Below are positions 25,467-36,647 of a DNA stretch of 64,000 nt, one piece after another. The stretch spans positions 62,001 to 126,000 of the forward strand of contig CALUZS010000005.1 in NCBI GenBank assembly GCA_944325355.1, given 5' to 3'. Below the pieces are notes generated by a model. That model worked only from the letters and a program-made list of their open reading frames with translations, was not told where the DNA came from and did not search any database. The position numbers and the translations under genes are program-made. Source of the stretch: an uncultured Parabacteroides sp. GTDB taxonomy: Bacteria > Bacteroidota > Bacteroidia > Bacteroidales > Tannerellaceae. Position 1 is the first letter of the stretch, and each line of letters opens with the position of its first letter.

Positions 25467-25736
25467 TTACCAGCTTGCCTTTTTTACCCCTGGAATCAAA
25501 CCTTGCGATGCCATTTCACGGAACTGAATACGAGAAATGCCAAATTGACGAATATACCCTTTCGGACGTCCTGTTATCTTACAACGATTATGCAAACGCA
25601 CAGGTGACGCATTTTTAGGCAGAAGTTGCAAAGCTTCATAATTTCCCTCAGCTTTAAGCTGCGCTCTTTTTGCAGCATATTTGGCTACCAGCTTTGCTCT
25701 TTTAACCTCCCGAGCTTTCATTGATTCTTTAGCCAT
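25467..25736 (-). CDS. rpsN: 30S ribosomal protein S14 (zinc-free form)
   Basis: 89 residues. [20 protein letters not shown] and [22 protein letters not shown] are family signatures. It has the long N-terminus and only one Cys, so it lacks the CxxC-CxxC zinc site of the short S14 form. It lies in the 30S head. The 51-base gap to rpsH holds no visible signal. Confidence 0.97.
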   Translation of the reverse strand: MAKESMKAREVKRAKLVAKYAAKRAQLKAEGNYEALQLLPKNASPVRLHNRCKITGRPKGYIRQFGISRIQFREMASQGLIPGVKKASW

Positions 25737-25742
25737 AAACTA

Positions 25743-26303
25743 TCAATTCGTTTTTTTTGCGTTTTTAAACGGTAATCCAAATTCTCTCAAAAGAGCATAC
25801 CCTTCTTCATCTGTTTGAGCAGAAGTTACAAAGGTAATATTCATTCCCAAAATTTTAGATACACTATCTATATTTATTTCAGGGAAAATAATTTGCTCTT
25901 CTATTCCCAAAGTATAATTACCACGTCCGTCTAACTTACTTTCGATTCCTTTAAAGTCACGAATACGTGGCAAAGCGATACGAATCAGTCGCTCTAAAAA
26001 TTCATACATTTGCTCCCGACGCAATGTAACCATTACACCAATCGGCATTTTCTTACGCAACTTGAAATTCGAGATATCCTTTCTTGATACGGTTGCCACT
26101 GCTTTCTGTCCAGTTATTGCTGTCAACTCTTCAATAGCAACATCAATAATTTTTTTATCACCAGTAGCAATACCTAAACCTTGGTTGATGACAATCTTCT
26201 TCAAAACAGGAACCTGCATAACAGACTTATAACCAAACTCTTTCATTAATGCAGGGACAATTCTATCCTGATATTCCTTTTTCAGACTAGCAGTATTACT
26301 CAT
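25743..26303 (-). CDS. rplE: 50S ribosomal protein L5
   Basis: 186 residues: [40 protein letters not shown] and [20 protein letters not shown] are family segments. It binds 5S rRNA and contacts the P-site tRNA. Its start codon overlaps the rplX stop codon by one base (TAATG), which suggests coupled translation. Confidence 0.97.
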   Translation of the reverse strand: MSNTASLKKEYQDRIVPALMKEFGYKSVMQVPVLKKIVINQGLGIATGDKKIIDVAIEELTAITGQKAVATVSRKDISNFKLRKKMPIGVMVTLRREQMYEFLERLIRIALPRIRDFKGIESKLDGRGNYTLGIEEQIIFPEINIDSVSKILGMNITFVTSAQTDEEGYALLREFGLPFKNAKKTN

Positions 26304-26623
26304 TATTTAATTTCCTCCCCTGTTTTTTTAGAATAACGTACCAATACTCCTTTTTCATTCAAACGACGACCAATTCTTGTTGGCTTACCAGTTTTCGGAT
26401 CCAATACATTCAAATTGGAAATATGAATAGGAGCCTCTTTCTTTTCTATTCCTCCTTGAGGATTCTTCGCATTAGGCTTAGTATGTTTCGTTATCATATT
26501 AACACCTTCAACGATTGCACGCTTTTCTTTTACAAGAACCTGCAAAACACGCCCTGTCTTACCTTTGCTCTCGCCAGTATTAACGAAAACGATATCGCCT
26601 TTCTTTATATGTAATTTACTCAT
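26303..26623 (-). CDS. rplX: 50S ribosomal protein L24
   Basis: 106 residues: [20 protein letters not shown] is the KOW motif; [20 protein letters not shown] follows. It starts early 50S assembly at the 5' end of 23S rRNA. Confidence 0.97.
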   Translation of the reverse strand: MSKLHIKKGDIVFVNTGESKGKTGRVLQVLVKEKRAIVEGVNMITKHTKPNAKNPQGGIEKKEAPIHISNLNVLDPKTGKPTRIGRRLNEKGVLVRYSKKTGEEIK

Positions 26624-26646
26624 TGATTTGAAATTTACAATATATA

Positions 26647-27012
26647 TTAAAGCACTTCTGGAGCAAGTGAAACTATTTTCATATTCGTCGCACGAAGTTC
26701 CCTTGCTACCGGACCAAAAATACGGCTACCACGAATATCGCCAGCTCCATTCAATAATACGCATGCATTATCATCAAAACGGATATAAGATCCATCCTGA
26801 CGACGAATCTCTTTTTTCGTTCTAACAATAATAGCTTTAGAAACTGCCCCTTTCTTAATATCACTAGATGGAATAACGCTTTTAACTGCAACAACGATTA
26901 CATCACCTACAGTAGCATAGCGTTTTCCTGTTCCACCCAAAACACGAATGCATAATGCTTCTTTAGCCCCACTATTATCAGCAACCACGAGTCTTGTTTC
27001 TTGTTGTATCAT
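26647..27012 (-). CDS. rplN: 50S ribosomal protein L14
   Basis: 121 residues: [20 protein letters not shown], then the signature region and [20 protein letters not shown]. It bridges the two ribosomal subunits. One base separates it from the stop of rpsQ. Confidence 0.97.
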   Translation of the reverse strand: MIQQETRLVVADNSGAKEALCIRVLGGTGKRYATVGDVIVVAVKSVIPSSDIKKGAVSKAIIVRTKKEIRRQDGSYIRFDDNACVLLNGAGDIRGSRIFGPVARELRATNMKIVSLAPEVL

Positions 27013-27013
27013 A

Positions 27014-27271
27014 TTACTTAGCCCTTTCTACAATTTGAACCAATCTCCATCTCTTCGTTTTACTTAAAGGACGAGTTTCCATAATCCTTACAGTATCACC
27101 GATATTACATTCATTCTTTTCATCATGAGCATGGTATTTTTTCGTTTTATTCACGAACTTACCATATATAGGATGTTTTTCCTTCCATTTAACAGCAACA
27201 GTAATGCTTTTATCCATTTTATTGCTAACAACCACGCCCGTTCTTTCTTTTCTTAAATTTCTATTCTCCAT
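27014..27271 (-). CDS. rpsQ: 30S ribosomal protein S17
   Basis: 85 residues: [20 protein letters not shown], then [20 protein letters not shown] and [19 protein letters not shown], the family pattern. It is an early 16S rRNA binder of OB fold. Confidence 0.97.
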   Translation of the reverse strand: MENRNLRKERTGVVVSNKMDKSITVAVKWKEKHPIYGKFVNKTKKYHAHDEKNECNIGDTVRIMETRPLSKTKRWRLVQIVERAK

Positions 27272-27282
27272 CAGGCATACAT

Positions 27283-27480
27283 TTATTTGCTATTAAGTTC
27301 TCTTTGGCGTAATTCTGTCTTCATACGCGCAATCATCCTGCGTTTTTGTCTAATCTGAGCAGGATTTTCGTTGGGAGTAATATGGTGATTCATTACCATT
27401 TGATTATAAGCAACTTCTTCAGCCTTTACTCTTTCAAGTAATTCATTATCACTTAATTCTCTAATTTCTGCACTTTTCAT
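27283..27480 (-). CDS. rpmC: 50S ribosomal protein L29
   Basis: 65 residues: [20 protein letters not shown], then [21 protein letters not shown] helical hairpin protein near the exit tunnel that helps form the docking site for trigger factor and SRP. Confidence 0.96.
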   Translation of the reverse strand: MKSAEIRELSDNELLERVKAEEVAYNQMVMNHHITPNENPAQIRQKRRMIARMKTELRQRELNSK

Positions 27481-27485
27481 AACAA

Positions 27486-27920
27486 TTACGCATTTTGATT
27501 TTGCATATCATAATCACGTCTTACAACAAATTTCGTCGTTACAGGCAATTTTTGAGCAGCCAGACGAAGAGCTTCTTTTGCTATATCAAAAGAAACGCCC
27601 TCTACTTCAAAAATCAAACGCCCTGGAGTAACAGGCGCAACAAATCCTTCTGGATTACCTTTTCCTTTACCCATACGGACTTCGGCAGGTTTCTTTGTGA
27701 TTGGCTTATCAGGGAATATCCGAACCCAAACCTGTCCTTGTCTTTGCATATAACGAGTCACAGCAATACGGGCAGCCTCAATTTGACGTCCCGTAATCCA
27801 TTTACTTTCCAAAGATTTTATACCAAAAGAACCAAAAGCTAACTGATTTCCGCGTTGCGCTTCCCCTTTCATTCGGCCTTTTTGTTGCCTTCTAAATTTT
27901 GTTTTTTTCGGTTGTAACAT
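27486..27920 (-). CDS. rplP: 50S ribosomal protein L16
   Basis: 144 residues: [20 protein letters not shown], then [20 protein letters not shown], the signature loop near the peptidyl transferase centre. It organises the A-site tRNA arm. Confidence 0.97.
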   Translation of the reverse strand: MLQPKKTKFRRQQKGRMKGEAQRGNQLAFGSFGIKSLESKWITGRQIEAARIAVTRYMQRQGQVWVRIFPDKPITKKPAEVRMGKGKGNPEGFVAPVTPGRLIFEVEGVSFDIAKEALRLAAQKLPVTTKFVVRRDYDMQNQNA

Positions 27921-27939
27921 TTTCTTTCAATTCTAATGT

Positions 27940-28668
27940 TTAACGATTAGCTTTCTTCCTTTTAAAGTTCTTATCTCTACCTACATTTTCATTTCTACGG
28001 GCAGAATCTTTTGCAGAAGTAAAAGAAGGTGCTAAATCTTTTTTACCATAAACTTCCCCTCTACAAATCCAAACTTTCACACCTAACAGACCAACTTTCG
28101 TCAATGCCTCTGCCAAAGCGTAATCAATATCTGCTCTAAAAGTATGAAGAGGTGTACGTCCCTCCTTATACATTTCAGAACGAGCCATTTCCGCTCCATT
28201 CAAACGACCAGAGATTTGAATCTTTATACCTTCTGCACCCATTCTCATGGTAGAAGCTATGGCCATTTTAATAGCACGACGATAAGCTATTTTCCCTTCC
28301 AACTGACGAGCTATATTATTTGCTACAATAACAGCATCAAGTTCAGGCTTCTTTATCTCAAAAATATTTATCTGAACGTCCTTATCAGTAATCTTCTTTA
28401 ATTCTTCTTTCAGCTTGTCAACTTCTTGTCCTCCTTTACCAATAATAAGACCAGGACGAGAAGTACATACAGTAATAGTTACTAACTTTAAAGTACGCTC
28501 TATCACAATACGAGATACACTAGCTTTAGCAAGGCGAACGTTCAAATATTTACGAATTTTGCTATCTTCCAACAAAATATCACCACAATTCTTTCCGCCA
28601 TACCAGTTTGAATCCCAACCACGGATAATACCTAAACGATTACTTATTGGATTAACTTTTTGTCCCAT
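27940..28668 (-). CDS. rpsC: 30S ribosomal protein S3
   Basis: 242 residues, started at [20 protein letters not shown]; an ATG two codons upstream is less likely because the family begins MGQKVNP. The KH domain has [20 protein letters not shown] with the GxxG loop. The C-terminus carries a basic tail (FKRKKANR). S3 forms part of the mRNA entry helicase site. Confidence 0.97.
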   Translation of the reverse strand: MGQKVNPISNRLGIIRGWDSNWYGGKNCGDILLEDSKIRKYLNVRLAKASVSRIVIERTLKLVTITVCTSRPGLIIGKGGQEVDKLKEELKKITDKDVQINIFEIKKPELDAVIVANNIARQLEGKIAYRRAIKMAIASTMRMGAEGIKIQISGRLNGAEMARSEMYKEGRTPLHTFRADIDYALAEALTKVGLLGVKVWICRGEVYGKKDLAPSFTSAKDSARRNENVGRDKNFKRKKANR

Positions 28669-28674
28669 CTGCAA

Positions 28675-29085
28675 TTATTTTTGACTATCGTTTTTACTAA
28701 GTGTATCTACAAATAACGTTACATGATTCGAACGTTTACGAATTCTGTAACCTCTACCTTGTGGAGCAGGACGCATTCTTTTTAAAGTTGTTGCACAATC
28801 AACACTTATTGAAGATATATATAAATCTCCATTTTCAGCCTTACGCTCATTCTTTTGTTCCCAATTCGCAATTGCGGAACGCAATAATTTTTCTACTCTT
28901 GCTGCAGCCTCTTTATTTGAAAACTTTAAAACGCCCAATGCACGAAAAACTTCCATTCCTCGTACCATATCCGCTACCAAGCGCATCTTACGAGGAGAAG
29001 TCGGTACATTCCGCAACTTTGCGAAATACATGTTCTTGCGAGCATCTTTTCTTGCTTCAGCCGATATTCTTTTTCTTGCACCCAT
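28675..29085 (-). CDS. rplV: 50S ribosomal protein L22
   Basis: 136 residues: [20 protein letters not shown], then [20 protein letters not shown], the beta-hairpin loop that lines the exit tunnel. It is a well-known site of macrolide resistance; the loop here shows nothing unusual. Confidence 0.97.
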   Translation of the reverse strand: MGARKRISAEARKDARKNMYFAKLRNVPTSPRKMRLVADMVRGMEVFRALGVLKFSNKEAAARVEKLLRSAIANWEQKNERKAENGDLYISSISVDCATTLKRMRPAPQGRGYRIRKRSNHVTLFVDTLSKNDSQK

Positions 29086-29126
29086 TATTCAATTATTTTT
29101 ATTGTCCAATTTTCCGAATCTTGCCA

Positions 29127-29396
29127 TCATTTTTTCTTATTTCCAGCATGACCACGGAATGTACGAGTAGGAGAAAATTCACCCAATTTATGTCCTACCA
29201 TATTTTCTGTTATAAAAACAGGAATAAACTTATTCCCATTATGTACAGCTATTGTGTGACCTACGAAATCAGGAGAAATCATTGAAGCTCTCGCCCAAGT
29301 TTTAATAACAGATTTCTTTCCTGATTCATTCATTGCCAACACTTTCTTCTCAAGCTTTACATTTATATACGGGCCTTTTTTCAGTGAACGACTCAT
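29127..29396 (-). CDS. rpsS: 30S ribosomal protein S19
   Basis: 89 residues: [20 protein letters not shown], then [20 protein letters not shown] and [20 protein letters not shown]. It sits in the 30S head and contacts S13. Confidence 0.97.
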   Translation of the reverse strand: MSRSLKKGPYINVKLEKKVLAMNESGKKSVIKTWARASMISPDFVGHTIAVHNGNKFIPVFITENMVGHKLGEFSPTRTFRGHAGNKKK

Positions 29397-29416
29397 AGTT
29401 TTTTCAATTAATCAGA

Positions 29417-30241
29417 TTATTTCTTTCTTCTCTCTATAATATATTTCGAAGAATGTTTCTTCGGAGCTCGTGTCTTCAAGCCCTTAGCATACAAGCCTGT
29501 TCTCGAACGAGGATGTCCTCCGGAAGCACGTCCTTCACCACCACCCATTGGGTGATCTACAGGATTCATTACAACTCCACGGTTATGAGGACGACGACCC
29601 AACCATCTAGAACGACCAGCTTTACCTGATTTTTCAAGACCATGATCCGAATTTCCAACTGCACCAATTGTAGCTTTACATGCAGCCAAAATTTTTCGCG
29701 TTTCACCAGAAGGCATTCTTATAATAGCATAAGCTCCTTCTTTTGATGTCAACTGAGCAAAAACTCCAGCAGAACGTACCAATTTCGCACCTTGTCCCGG
29801 ACGAAGTTCTATATTGTGAATAATTGTACCGACAGGAATGTTCACCATCGGCAATGTATTCCCCACTTCAGGAGCAGCATTGCTCCCTGAAATCACTGTC
29901 TGACCAACTTCCAGCCCATTCGGAGCTATTATATAACTTTTAGCTCCGTCTGCGTAATACAACAATGCTATACGAGATGTTCTGTTAGGATCATACTCAA
30001 TAGTCTTTACTGTTGCAGGAATGCCATCTTTATTTCTCTTGAAGTCGATAATTCTATAACGTTTTTTGTGACCGCCACCGATATAACGCATAGTCATTTT
30101 ACCAGTGTTGTTTCGACCACCTGTTTTTTTCTTACCTACTACAAGAGACTTCTCTGGTGTACTTGCAGTGATTTTATCAAATGCACCAATAACTTTGTGT
30201 CTCTGCCCCGGTGTCGTGGGCTTCAATTTCCGTATTCCCAT
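29417..30241 (-). CDS. rplB: 50S ribosomal protein L2
   Basis: 274 residues: [20 protein letters not shown] at the start, and the family signature [20 protein letters not shown] with the conserved His near the peptidyl transferase centre. 23S rRNA binder that is needed for subunit association. Confidence 0.98.
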   Translation of the reverse strand: MGIRKLKPTTPGQRHKVIGAFDKITASTPEKSLVVGKKKTGGRNNTGKMTMRYIGGGHKKRYRIIDFKRNKDGIPATVKTIEYDPNRTSRIALLYYADGAKSYIIAPNGLEVGQTVISGSNAAPEVGNTLPMVNIPVGTIIHNIELRPGQGAKLVRSAGVFAQLTSKEGAYAIIRMPSGETRKILAACKATIGAVGNSDHGLEKSGKAGRSRWLGRRPHNRGVVMNPVDHPMGGGEGRASGGHPRSRTGLYAKGLKTRAPKKHSSKYIIERRKK

Positions 30242-30245
30242 TTTT

Positions 30246-30539
30246 CTAGATATTACTAAAGAAATCTATTACTTCTCCTTCTTTCAATGTAACAATAGCT
30301 TTTTTATAGGCAGCAGTCTTTCCATTAATAATGCCTGATTTTGTATAACGGCTTTTACGCTTACCGCTGTAGTTAGCAGTATTAACCTTAACTACAGTCA
30401 CATTATACATAGCTTCTACAGCCTTCTTTATTTCTATCTTATTAGCAGAAGGAGAGACATGAAAGCCAAAACGATTAGGCATTTTCTCAGTAATCGCTGT
30501 CTGCTTTTCTGTAACCAACGGTTTTATCAAAATACTCAT
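30246..30539 (-). CDS. rplW: 50S ribosomal protein L23
   Basis: 97 residues: [20 protein letters not shown], then the basic loop region [12 protein letters not shown] and the end [13 protein letters not shown]. It is located at the exit tunnel and binds trigger factor and SRP. Confidence 0.96.
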   Translation of the reverse strand: MSILIKPLVTEKQTAITEKMPNRFGFHVSPSANKIEIKKAVEAMYNVTVVKVNTANYSGKRKSRYTKSGIINGKTAAYKKAIVTLKEGEVIDFFSNI

Positions 30540-30551
30540 GACTTTTACTCC

Positions 30552-31181
30552 TTATGCTTTAAACAGTTTTTCAATCTCAGCTACTGAACTCTCTGTCAAC
30601 ACTAAACTTGCCGAATCCAAAATACTATATGTATTTATATCCGAAGCAAGCATAATTTTAGTCTTTTCCAAATTTCGAGCCGACAAATATACGATTTTAT
30701 TTCTCTCCGGAAGAATCATAAGTAACTTTTTTCCAGCAACTTTGAGATTTTTAGTAATTGCTATAAATTCTTTGGTCTTAGGAGCTTCAAACGTAAAGTC
30801 TTCAACTACCACAATCTCATTGTTCTTAGCTTTATAAGATAATGCTGATTTACGAGCCAAAGATTTTACTTTCTTGTTCAATTTGAAAGAATAATTCCTT
30901 GGTTTAGGTCCAAAAACGCGGCCTCCACCAACCAAAAGCGGAGAATTAATATCACCTCGACGAGCTCCTCCTCCACCTTTCTGGCGGATTAATTTACGCG
31001 TACTTCCAGAAACCTCACTTCTTTCCTTCGATTTATGAGTTCCTTGACGTTGGTTTGCCAAATACTGTTTTACATCCAAATAAATGGCATGATCATTGGG
31101 TTCAATTCCAAAGATAGCATCATTCAACGTCACTTTCTTCCCGGTATCTTCACCTTTTATATTAAAAACATTCAGTTCCAT
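30552..31181 (-). CDS. rplD: 50S ribosomal protein L4
   Basis: 209 residues: [20 protein letters not shown] followed by the tunnel loop with [19 protein letters not shown], and [15 protein letters not shown]. Its start overlaps the rplC stop by one base. In E. coli L4 represses the S10 operon; no matching leader is seen here. Confidence 0.97.
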   Translation of the reverse strand: MELNVFNIKGEDTGKKVTLNDAIFGIEPNDHAIYLDVKQYLANQRQGTHKSKERSEVSGSTRKLIRQKGGGGARRGDINSPLLVGGGRVFGPKPRNYSFKLNKKVKSLARKSALSYKAKNNEIVVVEDFTFEAPKTKEFIAITKNLKVAGKKLLMILPERNKIVYLSARNLEKTKIMLASDINTYSILDSASLVLTESSVAEIEKLFKA

Positions 31182-31798
31182 TACTTTTCTATTAATAAAA
31201 TTGAACCTTTTGCTCCAGGAACAGATCCCTTTACCAAAAGGAGATTATGCTCCGGAATCACTTTGATCACTTGCAAATTCTGGACTGTAACCCGTTCATT
31301 ACCCAATTGACCAGCCATTCTCATTCCTTTAAACACTTTTGCTGGATAAGAACAAGCTCCAATAGATCCTGGTTTACGAGCACGGTTATGCTGACCGTGC
31401 GTAGACTGACCTACACCACCAAAGCCATGACGCTTTACAACACCTTGGAATCCTTTACCTTTAGAAGTTCCAACAACATCAACGAAACTTGCGTCCGCCA
31501 AATAATCGACGGTAAGAACATCGCCAAGTTTACATTCATTCTCAAAATTCTTGAACTCAGCCAAGTATCTCTTGGGAGTTACGCCAGCCTTTTTAAAATG
31601 GCCCATTTCCGGCTTTGTTGTATGTTTCTCCTTTTTTTCGATGAAACCCAACTGTACAGCTTCATAGCCATCTTTTTCCAAAGTCTTAATCTGCGTAACA
31701 ACACAAGGACCTACTTCGATAACAGTGCATGGAAGATTTTTTCCCTCGGCACTGAAAACGGATGTCATTCCGATTTTTTTTCCTAACAATCCTGGCAT
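31181..31798 (-). CDS. rplC: 50S ribosomal protein L3
   Basis: 205 residues: [20 protein letters not shown], then the signature [20 protein letters not shown] that reaches the peptidyl transferase centre. Starts 50S assembly together with L24. Confidence 0.97.
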   Translation of the reverse strand: MPGLLGKKIGMTSVFSAEGKNLPCTVIEVGPCVVTQIKTLEKDGYEAVQLGFIEKKEKHTTKPEMGHFKKAGVTPKRYLAEFKNFENECKLGDVLTVDYLADASFVDVVGTSKGKGFQGVVKRHGFGGVGQSTHGQHNRARKPGSIGACSYPAKVFKGMRMAGQLGNERVTVQNLQVIKVIPEHNLLLVKGSVPGAKGSILLIEK

Positions 31799-31815
31799 TT
31801 CACTAATACTTTACG

Positions 31816-32121
31816 TTACACTTTAATTTCTACCTCAACTCCACTTGGTAATTCAAGCTTCATCAAAGCGTCAACAGTCTTTGCTGTTGAACTATAAATA
31901 TCAATTAATCTTTTAAACGATGATAACTCAAACTGCTCACGCGATTTCTTATTAACAAATGTAGAGCGGTTTACAGTAAAGATACGTCTATGGGTTGGCA
32001 ATGGAATCGGTCCACTAACCACAGCTCCTGTAGACTTTACAGTCTTTACAATTTTCTCGGCAGACTTGTCTACCAAAGAATAATCATAAGACTTCAATTT
32101 AATTCGAATCTTTTGGCTCAT
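31816..32121 (-). CDS. rpsJ: 30S ribosomal protein S10
   Basis: 101 residues: [20 protein letters not shown], then [20 protein letters not shown], the family signature loop. It is the 30S head protein that also binds NusB in antitermination. It is 13 bases after fusA, so the str and S10 groups are joined. Confidence 0.97.
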   Translation of the reverse strand: MSQKIRIKLKSYDYSLVDKSAEKIVKTVKSTGAVVSGPIPLPTHRRIFTVNRSTFVNKKSREQFELSSFKRLIDIYSSTAKTVDALMKLELPSGVEVEIKV

Positions 32122-32134
32122 ATTATATCTAAAA

Positions 32135-34264
32135 TTATTTTATTAAATCAACACGCCCTTGAACTTCCGTTAATACTTGTTTTGCAATAGCTGAAGAAAC
32201 TTGAGCATAATGAGAAAATTGCATAGAAGAAGTTGCACGACCCGAAGTAATCGTACGCAAAGCTGTAACATATCCGAAAGTCTCTGCCAACGGAACTTTA
32301 GCTTTTACAATACGAGCACCCGTACGGCTTGATTCCATTCCCTCTACTTGCCCGCGACGCTTATTCAAGTCTCCGATAACATCACCCATACTTTCCTCTG
32401 GAGTTACAACTTCCATCTGCATAATAGGCTCCAACAAACATGGAGAAGCCTTTTCACAAGCATTCTTGAAAGCTTGAATTGCAGCAATTTCGAAGGACAA
32501 CTGGTCTGAATCGACTGGATGGTACGAACCATCTATCAATGTCACCTTCAATTTATCCAACGGATATCCTGCCAAAACGCCATTTTTCATTGCTTTCTCA
32601 AAACCTTTTTGTACAGACGGGATAAATTCCTTAGGCACATTACCTCCTTTAACTTCATCAATGAATTGCAATGAACCTTCAAAGTTTTCATCGGCAGGCT
32701 CTATACGAACAATAATGTCCGCAAATTTACCACGACCACCTGTCTGCTTCTTATAGACTTCCCGCAATTCAACTGGTTTTGTGATAGCTTCCTTATAAGT
32801 AACTTGAGGTTTACCTTGGTTACATTCAACCTTAAATTCACGTTTCAGACGGTCGATAATAATATCCAAATGCAACTCTCCCATACCGCTGATAACAGTC
32901 TGACCTGTTTCCTCGTTTGTCTGGACACGGAATGTGGGGTCTTCTTCCGCCAATTTGGCCAATCCCATACCCAACTTATCCAAATCCTTTTGAGTTTTCG
33001 GTTCCACTGCAATACCGATAACCGGATCAGGGAATTCCATTGATTCAAGTGTTATCGGATGGTTTTCATCACAAAGAGTATCACCTGTGCGGATATCCTT
33101 AAATCCTACGCCAGCACCAATATCTCCACAACCAATTACTTCCATTGGGTTCTGTTTGTTCGAATGCATCTGGAACAAACGAGAAATACGTTCCTTTTTC
33201 TCAGAACGTGTATTCAAAACATAAGAACCTGCAGTAATTGAACCTGAATAAACACGGAAGAAGCACAAACGACCTACATAAGGGTCGGTTGCAATCTTAA
33301 ATGCCAAAGCACACATTGGTTCTTCAAACAAAGGCTTACGTTTTACCTCTATTGAAGGATCTTTAGGATCTGTTCCAACGATAGCTTCTGTATCTTCAGG
33401 CGAAGGCAAATATGCACAAACAGCATCCAGCAAAGTCTGGACACCCTTGTTTTTGAATGACGAACCGCAAATCATCGGATTAATTTGCATAGAAAGCGTT
33501 CCTTTACGGATTGCAGCTTTGATTTCTTCTACTGTAATAGTACTCGGATCATCAAAATATTTTTCCATCAAAGCGTCATCACATTCAGCCAACGTCTCAA
33601 GCATTTTATCATGCCATTCTTCTGCATCAGCTTGCAATTCCGCAGGGATTTCCTCAACGCTATATTCAGCACCCATCGTTTCATCGTGCCAGTAAATAGC
33701 TTTCATTGTCACCAAATCGATGACACCTTTGAAATTTTCTTCCGCTCCGATAGGAATCTGAATCGCACAAGGAGTAGCCCCTAAAACTTCTTTCACCTGA
33801 CGAACAACCTCAAAGAAGTTTGCTCCGGAACGGTCCATCTTATTAACATAACCGATACGCGGAACATTATACTTATCTGCCTGACGCCATACGGTCTCCG
33901 ATTGAGGTTCAACACCACCTACTGCGCAAAATGCAGCAACAGCGCCATCCAAAACACGCAACGAACGTTCTACCTCAACGGTAAAGTCCACGTGCCCCGG
34001 AGTATCAATCAAGTTTATCTTATATTTATCATTATTGTAGTTCCAGAAAGTAGTCGTAGCAGCAGAAGTAATAGTAATACCACGTTCCTGTTCTTGTTCC
34101 ATCCAGTCCATTGTTGCAGCGCCATCATGAACTTCCCCGATTTTATGGGTCAAGCCAGTATAAAACAGGATACGCTCCGAAGTCGTAGTTTTTCCTGCAT
34201 CAATATGCGCCATAATACCAATGTTTCTGGTATATTTCAAACGTTCATCAGCTTTTGTTGCCAT
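32135..34264 (-). CDS. fusA: Elongation factor G
   Basis: 709 residues. G1 is [17 protein letters not shown]2 has [12 protein letters not shown]3 is DTPGHVDF and G4 is NKMDR. The C-terminal half holds [30 protein letters not shown] and the ribosome-contact domains. It translocates tRNA and mRNA with GTP. The gene sits between rpsG and rpsJ in the str group. Confidence 0.98.
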   Translation of the reverse strand: MATKADERLKYTRNIGIMAHIDAGKTTTSERILFYTGLTHKIGEVHDGAATMDWMEQEQERGITITSAATTTFWNYNNDKYKINLIDTPGHVDFTVEVERSLRVLDGAVAAFCAVGGVEPQSETVWRQADKYNVPRIGYVNKMDRSGANFFEVVRQVKEVLGATPCAIQIPIGAEENFKGVIDLVTMKAIYWHDETMGAEYSVEEIPAELQADAEEWHDKMLETLAECDDALMEKYFDDPSTITVEEIKAAIRKGTLSMQINPMICGSSFKNKGVQTLLDAVCAYLPSPEDTEAIVGTDPKDPSIEVKRKPLFEEPMCALAFKIATDPYVGRLCFFRVYSGSITAGSYVLNTRSEKKERISRLFQMHSNKQNPMEVIGCGDIGAGVGFKDIRTGDTLCDENHPITLESMEFPDPVIGIAVEPKTQKDLDKLGMGLAKLAEEDPTFRVQTNEETGQTVISGMGELHLDIIIDRLKREFKVECNQGKPQVTYKEAITKPVELREVYKKQTGGRGKFADIIVRIEPADENFEGSLQFIDEVKGGNVPKEFIPSVQKGFEKAMKNGVLAGYPLDKLKVTLIDGSYHPVDSDQLSFEIAAIQAFKNACEKASPCLLEPIMQMEVVTPEESMGDVIGDLNKRRGQVEGMESSRTGARIVKAKVPLAETFGYVTALRTITSGRATSSMQFSHYAQVSSAIAKQVLTEVQGRVDLIK

Positions 34265-34287
34265 CTATCAAATCCTTTTATTGAAAA

Positions 34288-34764
34288 TTAAAATCTAAAA
34301 TGAGCGAATGCACGGTTAGCCTCAGCCATTCTATGCATATCTTCTTTTCTTTTAAATGCGCCACCTTGGTTATTGTATGCATCTATAATTTCTGCGGACA
34401 ACTTCTCACGCATTGTTTTACCCCCACGCTTACGCGCAAACAGGATAAGATTCTTCATCGAAATTGATTCTTTTCTTTCCGGACGAATTTCAGTCGGCAC
34501 CTGGAACGTTGCCCCACCTACACGGCGAGACTTAACTTCCACCTGCGGAGTAATATTATCCAACGCTGTTTTCCAAATCTCAAGAGGTGTTTTTTCCTCA
34601 TTCGGCAATTTCGCCTTTACATTTTCCAAGGCGCCATAAAATATTTCGAAAGCCGTATTCTTTTTACCATCATACATCAAATGGTTAACGAATTTCGTAA
34701 CTTTCACTTCTCCGTAAACAGGATCCGGAAGAATCTGTCTTTTCTTTGGTTTTGCTTTTCTCAT
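34288..34764 (-). CDS. rpsG: 30S ribosomal protein S7
   Basis: 158 residues: [20 protein letters not shown] at the start and [20 protein letters not shown] in the core. It starts assembly of the 30S head and lines the E site. There is a 155-base gap to rpsL upstream; I see no gene or strong signal in it. Confidence 0.97.
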   Translation of the reverse strand: MRKAKPKKRQILPDPVYGEVKVTKFVNHLMYDGKKNTAFEIFYGALENVKAKLPNEEKTPLEIWKTALDNITPQVEVKSRRVGGATFQVPTEIRPERKESISMKNLILFARKRGGKTMREKLSAEIIDAYNNQGGAFKRKEDMHRMAEANRAFAHFRF

Positions 34765-34919
34765 CGCATTAATAAATTTTGTTCTTGTCTTTGGCTGCCC
34801 TTTTTCGTCTTCAATAATTCCGCTGAATTATTTACTCAACCGTAATAGCCTATCCAAATACTCAAACCAGCTTAATAACTCTTGATTAATTTCTCAGTTT
34901 GAAAGGGGCGGTAATAAAA

Positions 34920-35324
34920 TTACTTCTTACCTTTTGCTGCAGGAGCCGCACCTGCTTTCGGACGTTTTGCACCGTACTTGGAACGACGTTGCGTACGACC
35001 ATTAACTCCGGCTGTATCTAATGTTCCACGAATGATATGGTAACGAACACCCGGAAGGTCCTTAACACGACCGCCACGCACCAATACGATTGAGTGCTCT
35101 TGCAAGTTATGACCCTCACCCGGAATATAAGAGTTCACCTCTTTACCATTCGTCAAGCGAACTCTCGCTACTTTACGCATAGCCGAATTCGGCTTTTTCG
35201 GTGTAGTTGTATAAACACGCACACAAACGCCACGTCTCTGAGGACAAGCGTCCAATGCTGGTGATTTACCCTTTTCCTCCAAAGTAACCCTTCCTTTTCT
35301 AACTAATTGCTGAATTGTAGGCAT
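34920..35324 (-). CDS. rpsL: 30S ribosomal protein S12
   Basis: 134 residues: [20 protein letters not shown], then [20 protein letters not shown] and [20 protein letters not shown]. The codons for Lys42-type (TTPKKPNS) and Lys87-type (GGRVKDLPG) positions keep the wild-type residues known to give streptomycin sensitivity. Decoding-centre protein and first gene of the ribosomal cluster. Confidence 0.97.
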   Translation of the reverse strand: MPTIQQLVRKGRVTLEEKGKSPALDACPQRRGVCVRVYTTTPKKPNSAMRKVARVRLTNGKEVNSYIPGEGHNLQEHSIVLVRGGRVKDLPGVRYHIIRGTLDTAGVNGRTQRRSKYGAKRPKAGAAPAAKGKK

Positions 35325-35455
35325 TTTCTTTTTCTTTTAAACTTTGTCTTTTATTATTAATTCCTATTATCTTCTTATTACACGTCAAGCATAAACACCA
35401 TAGGCAACAATCTGTTATGCCTTATAACTATTACACTTTCACATTTAAAGCGGTG

Positions 35456-35486
35456 CAAAGTTAGCCATTTACATTAGTATAACAAT
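35456..35486 (-). promoter_or_regulatory. Promoter of the rpsL-rplQ ribosomal cluster
   Basis: On the minus strand ATTG, a 19-base spacer, then TAACTTTG: a near-perfect Bacteroides -33/-7 pair. It lies 131 bases before the rpsL start, giving a leader of about 125 bases with no ORF that I can support. Confidence 0.7.
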
Positions 35487-35570
35487 CTGTGCGCTCTGCT
35501 CTTTATAAATATTTAATATTAATTATACTTTCGCCTTCAAAAACAACGACAACTGCATAGCTGTAAACAC

Positions 35571-35607
35571 AAAAAGGCTTACCGCTCAAAAACGGTAAGC
35601 CTTTTTT
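35571..35607 (-). terminator. Terminator of prs
   Basis: AAAAAGGCTTACCG pairs with CGGTAAGCCTTTTT around an 8-base loop. On the minus strand it ends in a T-run, just 16 bases after the prs stop. Confidence 0.85.
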
Positions 35608-35622
35608 ATAAAGAGGGAATTT

Positions 35623-36564
35623 TTACATTGTATACAAAGAGCTGATGGATTCTCCACTACATACCCTACGTATTGCTTCAGCAAACATATCCGCAATCGA
35701 CAACACTTTCACTTTCTCGCACTTTTTTGAATAAGGTATGGAATCCGTAAAAATCATTTCAGAAAGAGCCGACTGATCTACACGCATAGATGCCGGGCCC
35801 GACATAACAGCATGGCTTGCTATTGCGCGAACCGACTTAGCCCCATTTTCCATCATCAGGTTTGCAGCTTTTGTAATTGTACCGGCTGTATCAACCATAT
35901 CGTCAACCAACAGAACATCCAATCCCTTCACGTCCCCGATAATGCGCATTTCGGCAACTTCATTCGCCCGCAAACGGGATTTATGGCAAATAACCATCGG
36001 AAGCCCCAAATACTTTGAATAAGTACTTGCCCGCTTCGTCCCGCCAACGTCCGGAGTTGCGATGCACAAGTTATCCAACGGAAGTTCTTTCTTTATATAA
36101 TCGATAAAAACAGATGAAGCATACAAATGGTCAACTGGAACATTAAAGAATCCCTGTATCTGGTCAGCATGCAAATCCATTGTGATTAAACGATTAATAC
36201 CGGCAGTACTCAACATGTCCGCAATCAGTTTTGCACCGATTGACACGCGAGGCTTGTCTTTTCTATCCTGACGAGCCCACCCAAAATAGGGAATAACCGC
36301 AATAATAGAATGAGCTGATGCCCGTTTTGCCGCATCTATCATCAATAGCAATTCCATCAGATTATCAGAATTCGGGAAAGTGGACTGTACAAGGAATACA
36401 TCCCTTCCACGAATAGATTCCTCATACGACACAGAAAATTCGCCATCCGCAAAATGCTGGATGTTCATCTGTCCCAATTCGCAGCCTAAGCTGTTACATA
36501 TTTTCTCTGCAAGATAACGGGAATTTGTTCCCGAAAACACCAAAAAAGGAGTTTGTGTGCTCAT
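35623..36564 (-). CDS. prs: Ribose-phosphate pyrophosphokinase
   Basis: 313 residues. It makes PRPP from ribose 5-phosphate and ATP for nucleotide, His and Trp synthesis. NLMELLLMIDAAKRASAHSI and VIPYFGWARQDRKDKPRVSI (ATP-binding flexible loop), TMDLHADQIQGFF (metal His/Asp) and VLLVDDMVDTAGTITKAANL (the PRPP-binding loop) are all intact. Cytoplasmic hexamer. It has its own terminator and is not part of the ribosomal operon. Confidence 0.97.
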   Translation of the reverse strand: MSTQTPFLVFSGTNSRYLAEKICNSLGCELGQMNIQHFADGEFSVSYEESIRGRDVFLVQSTFPNSDNLMELLLMIDAAKRASAHSIIAVIPYFGWARQDRKDKPRVSIGAKLIADMLSTAGINRLITMDLHADQIQGFFNVPVDHLYASSVFIDYIKKELPLDNLCIATPDVGGTKRASTYSKYLGLPMVICHKSRLRANEVAEMRIIGDVKGLDVLLVDDMVDTAGTITKAANLMMENGAKSVRAIASHAVMSGPASMRVDQSALSEMIFTDSIPYSKKCEKVKVLSIADMFAEAIRRVCSGESISSLYTM

Positions 36565-36647
36565 TATTCTGTAATTTTATCTAATATAAATTTTGATTTT
36601 GCCACAAAATTACAAACTTATTTCAGAACAAAAGTCCTACCTTCCAT

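Noticed and set aside
34765..34919. Hidden small gene between rpsL and rpsG
   Set aside because: No frame with a family match or a good start was seen in the 155 bases.
35325..35570. Leader peptide or small gene upstream of rpsL
   Set aside because: Only the consensus promoter is supported; frames are short and without features.
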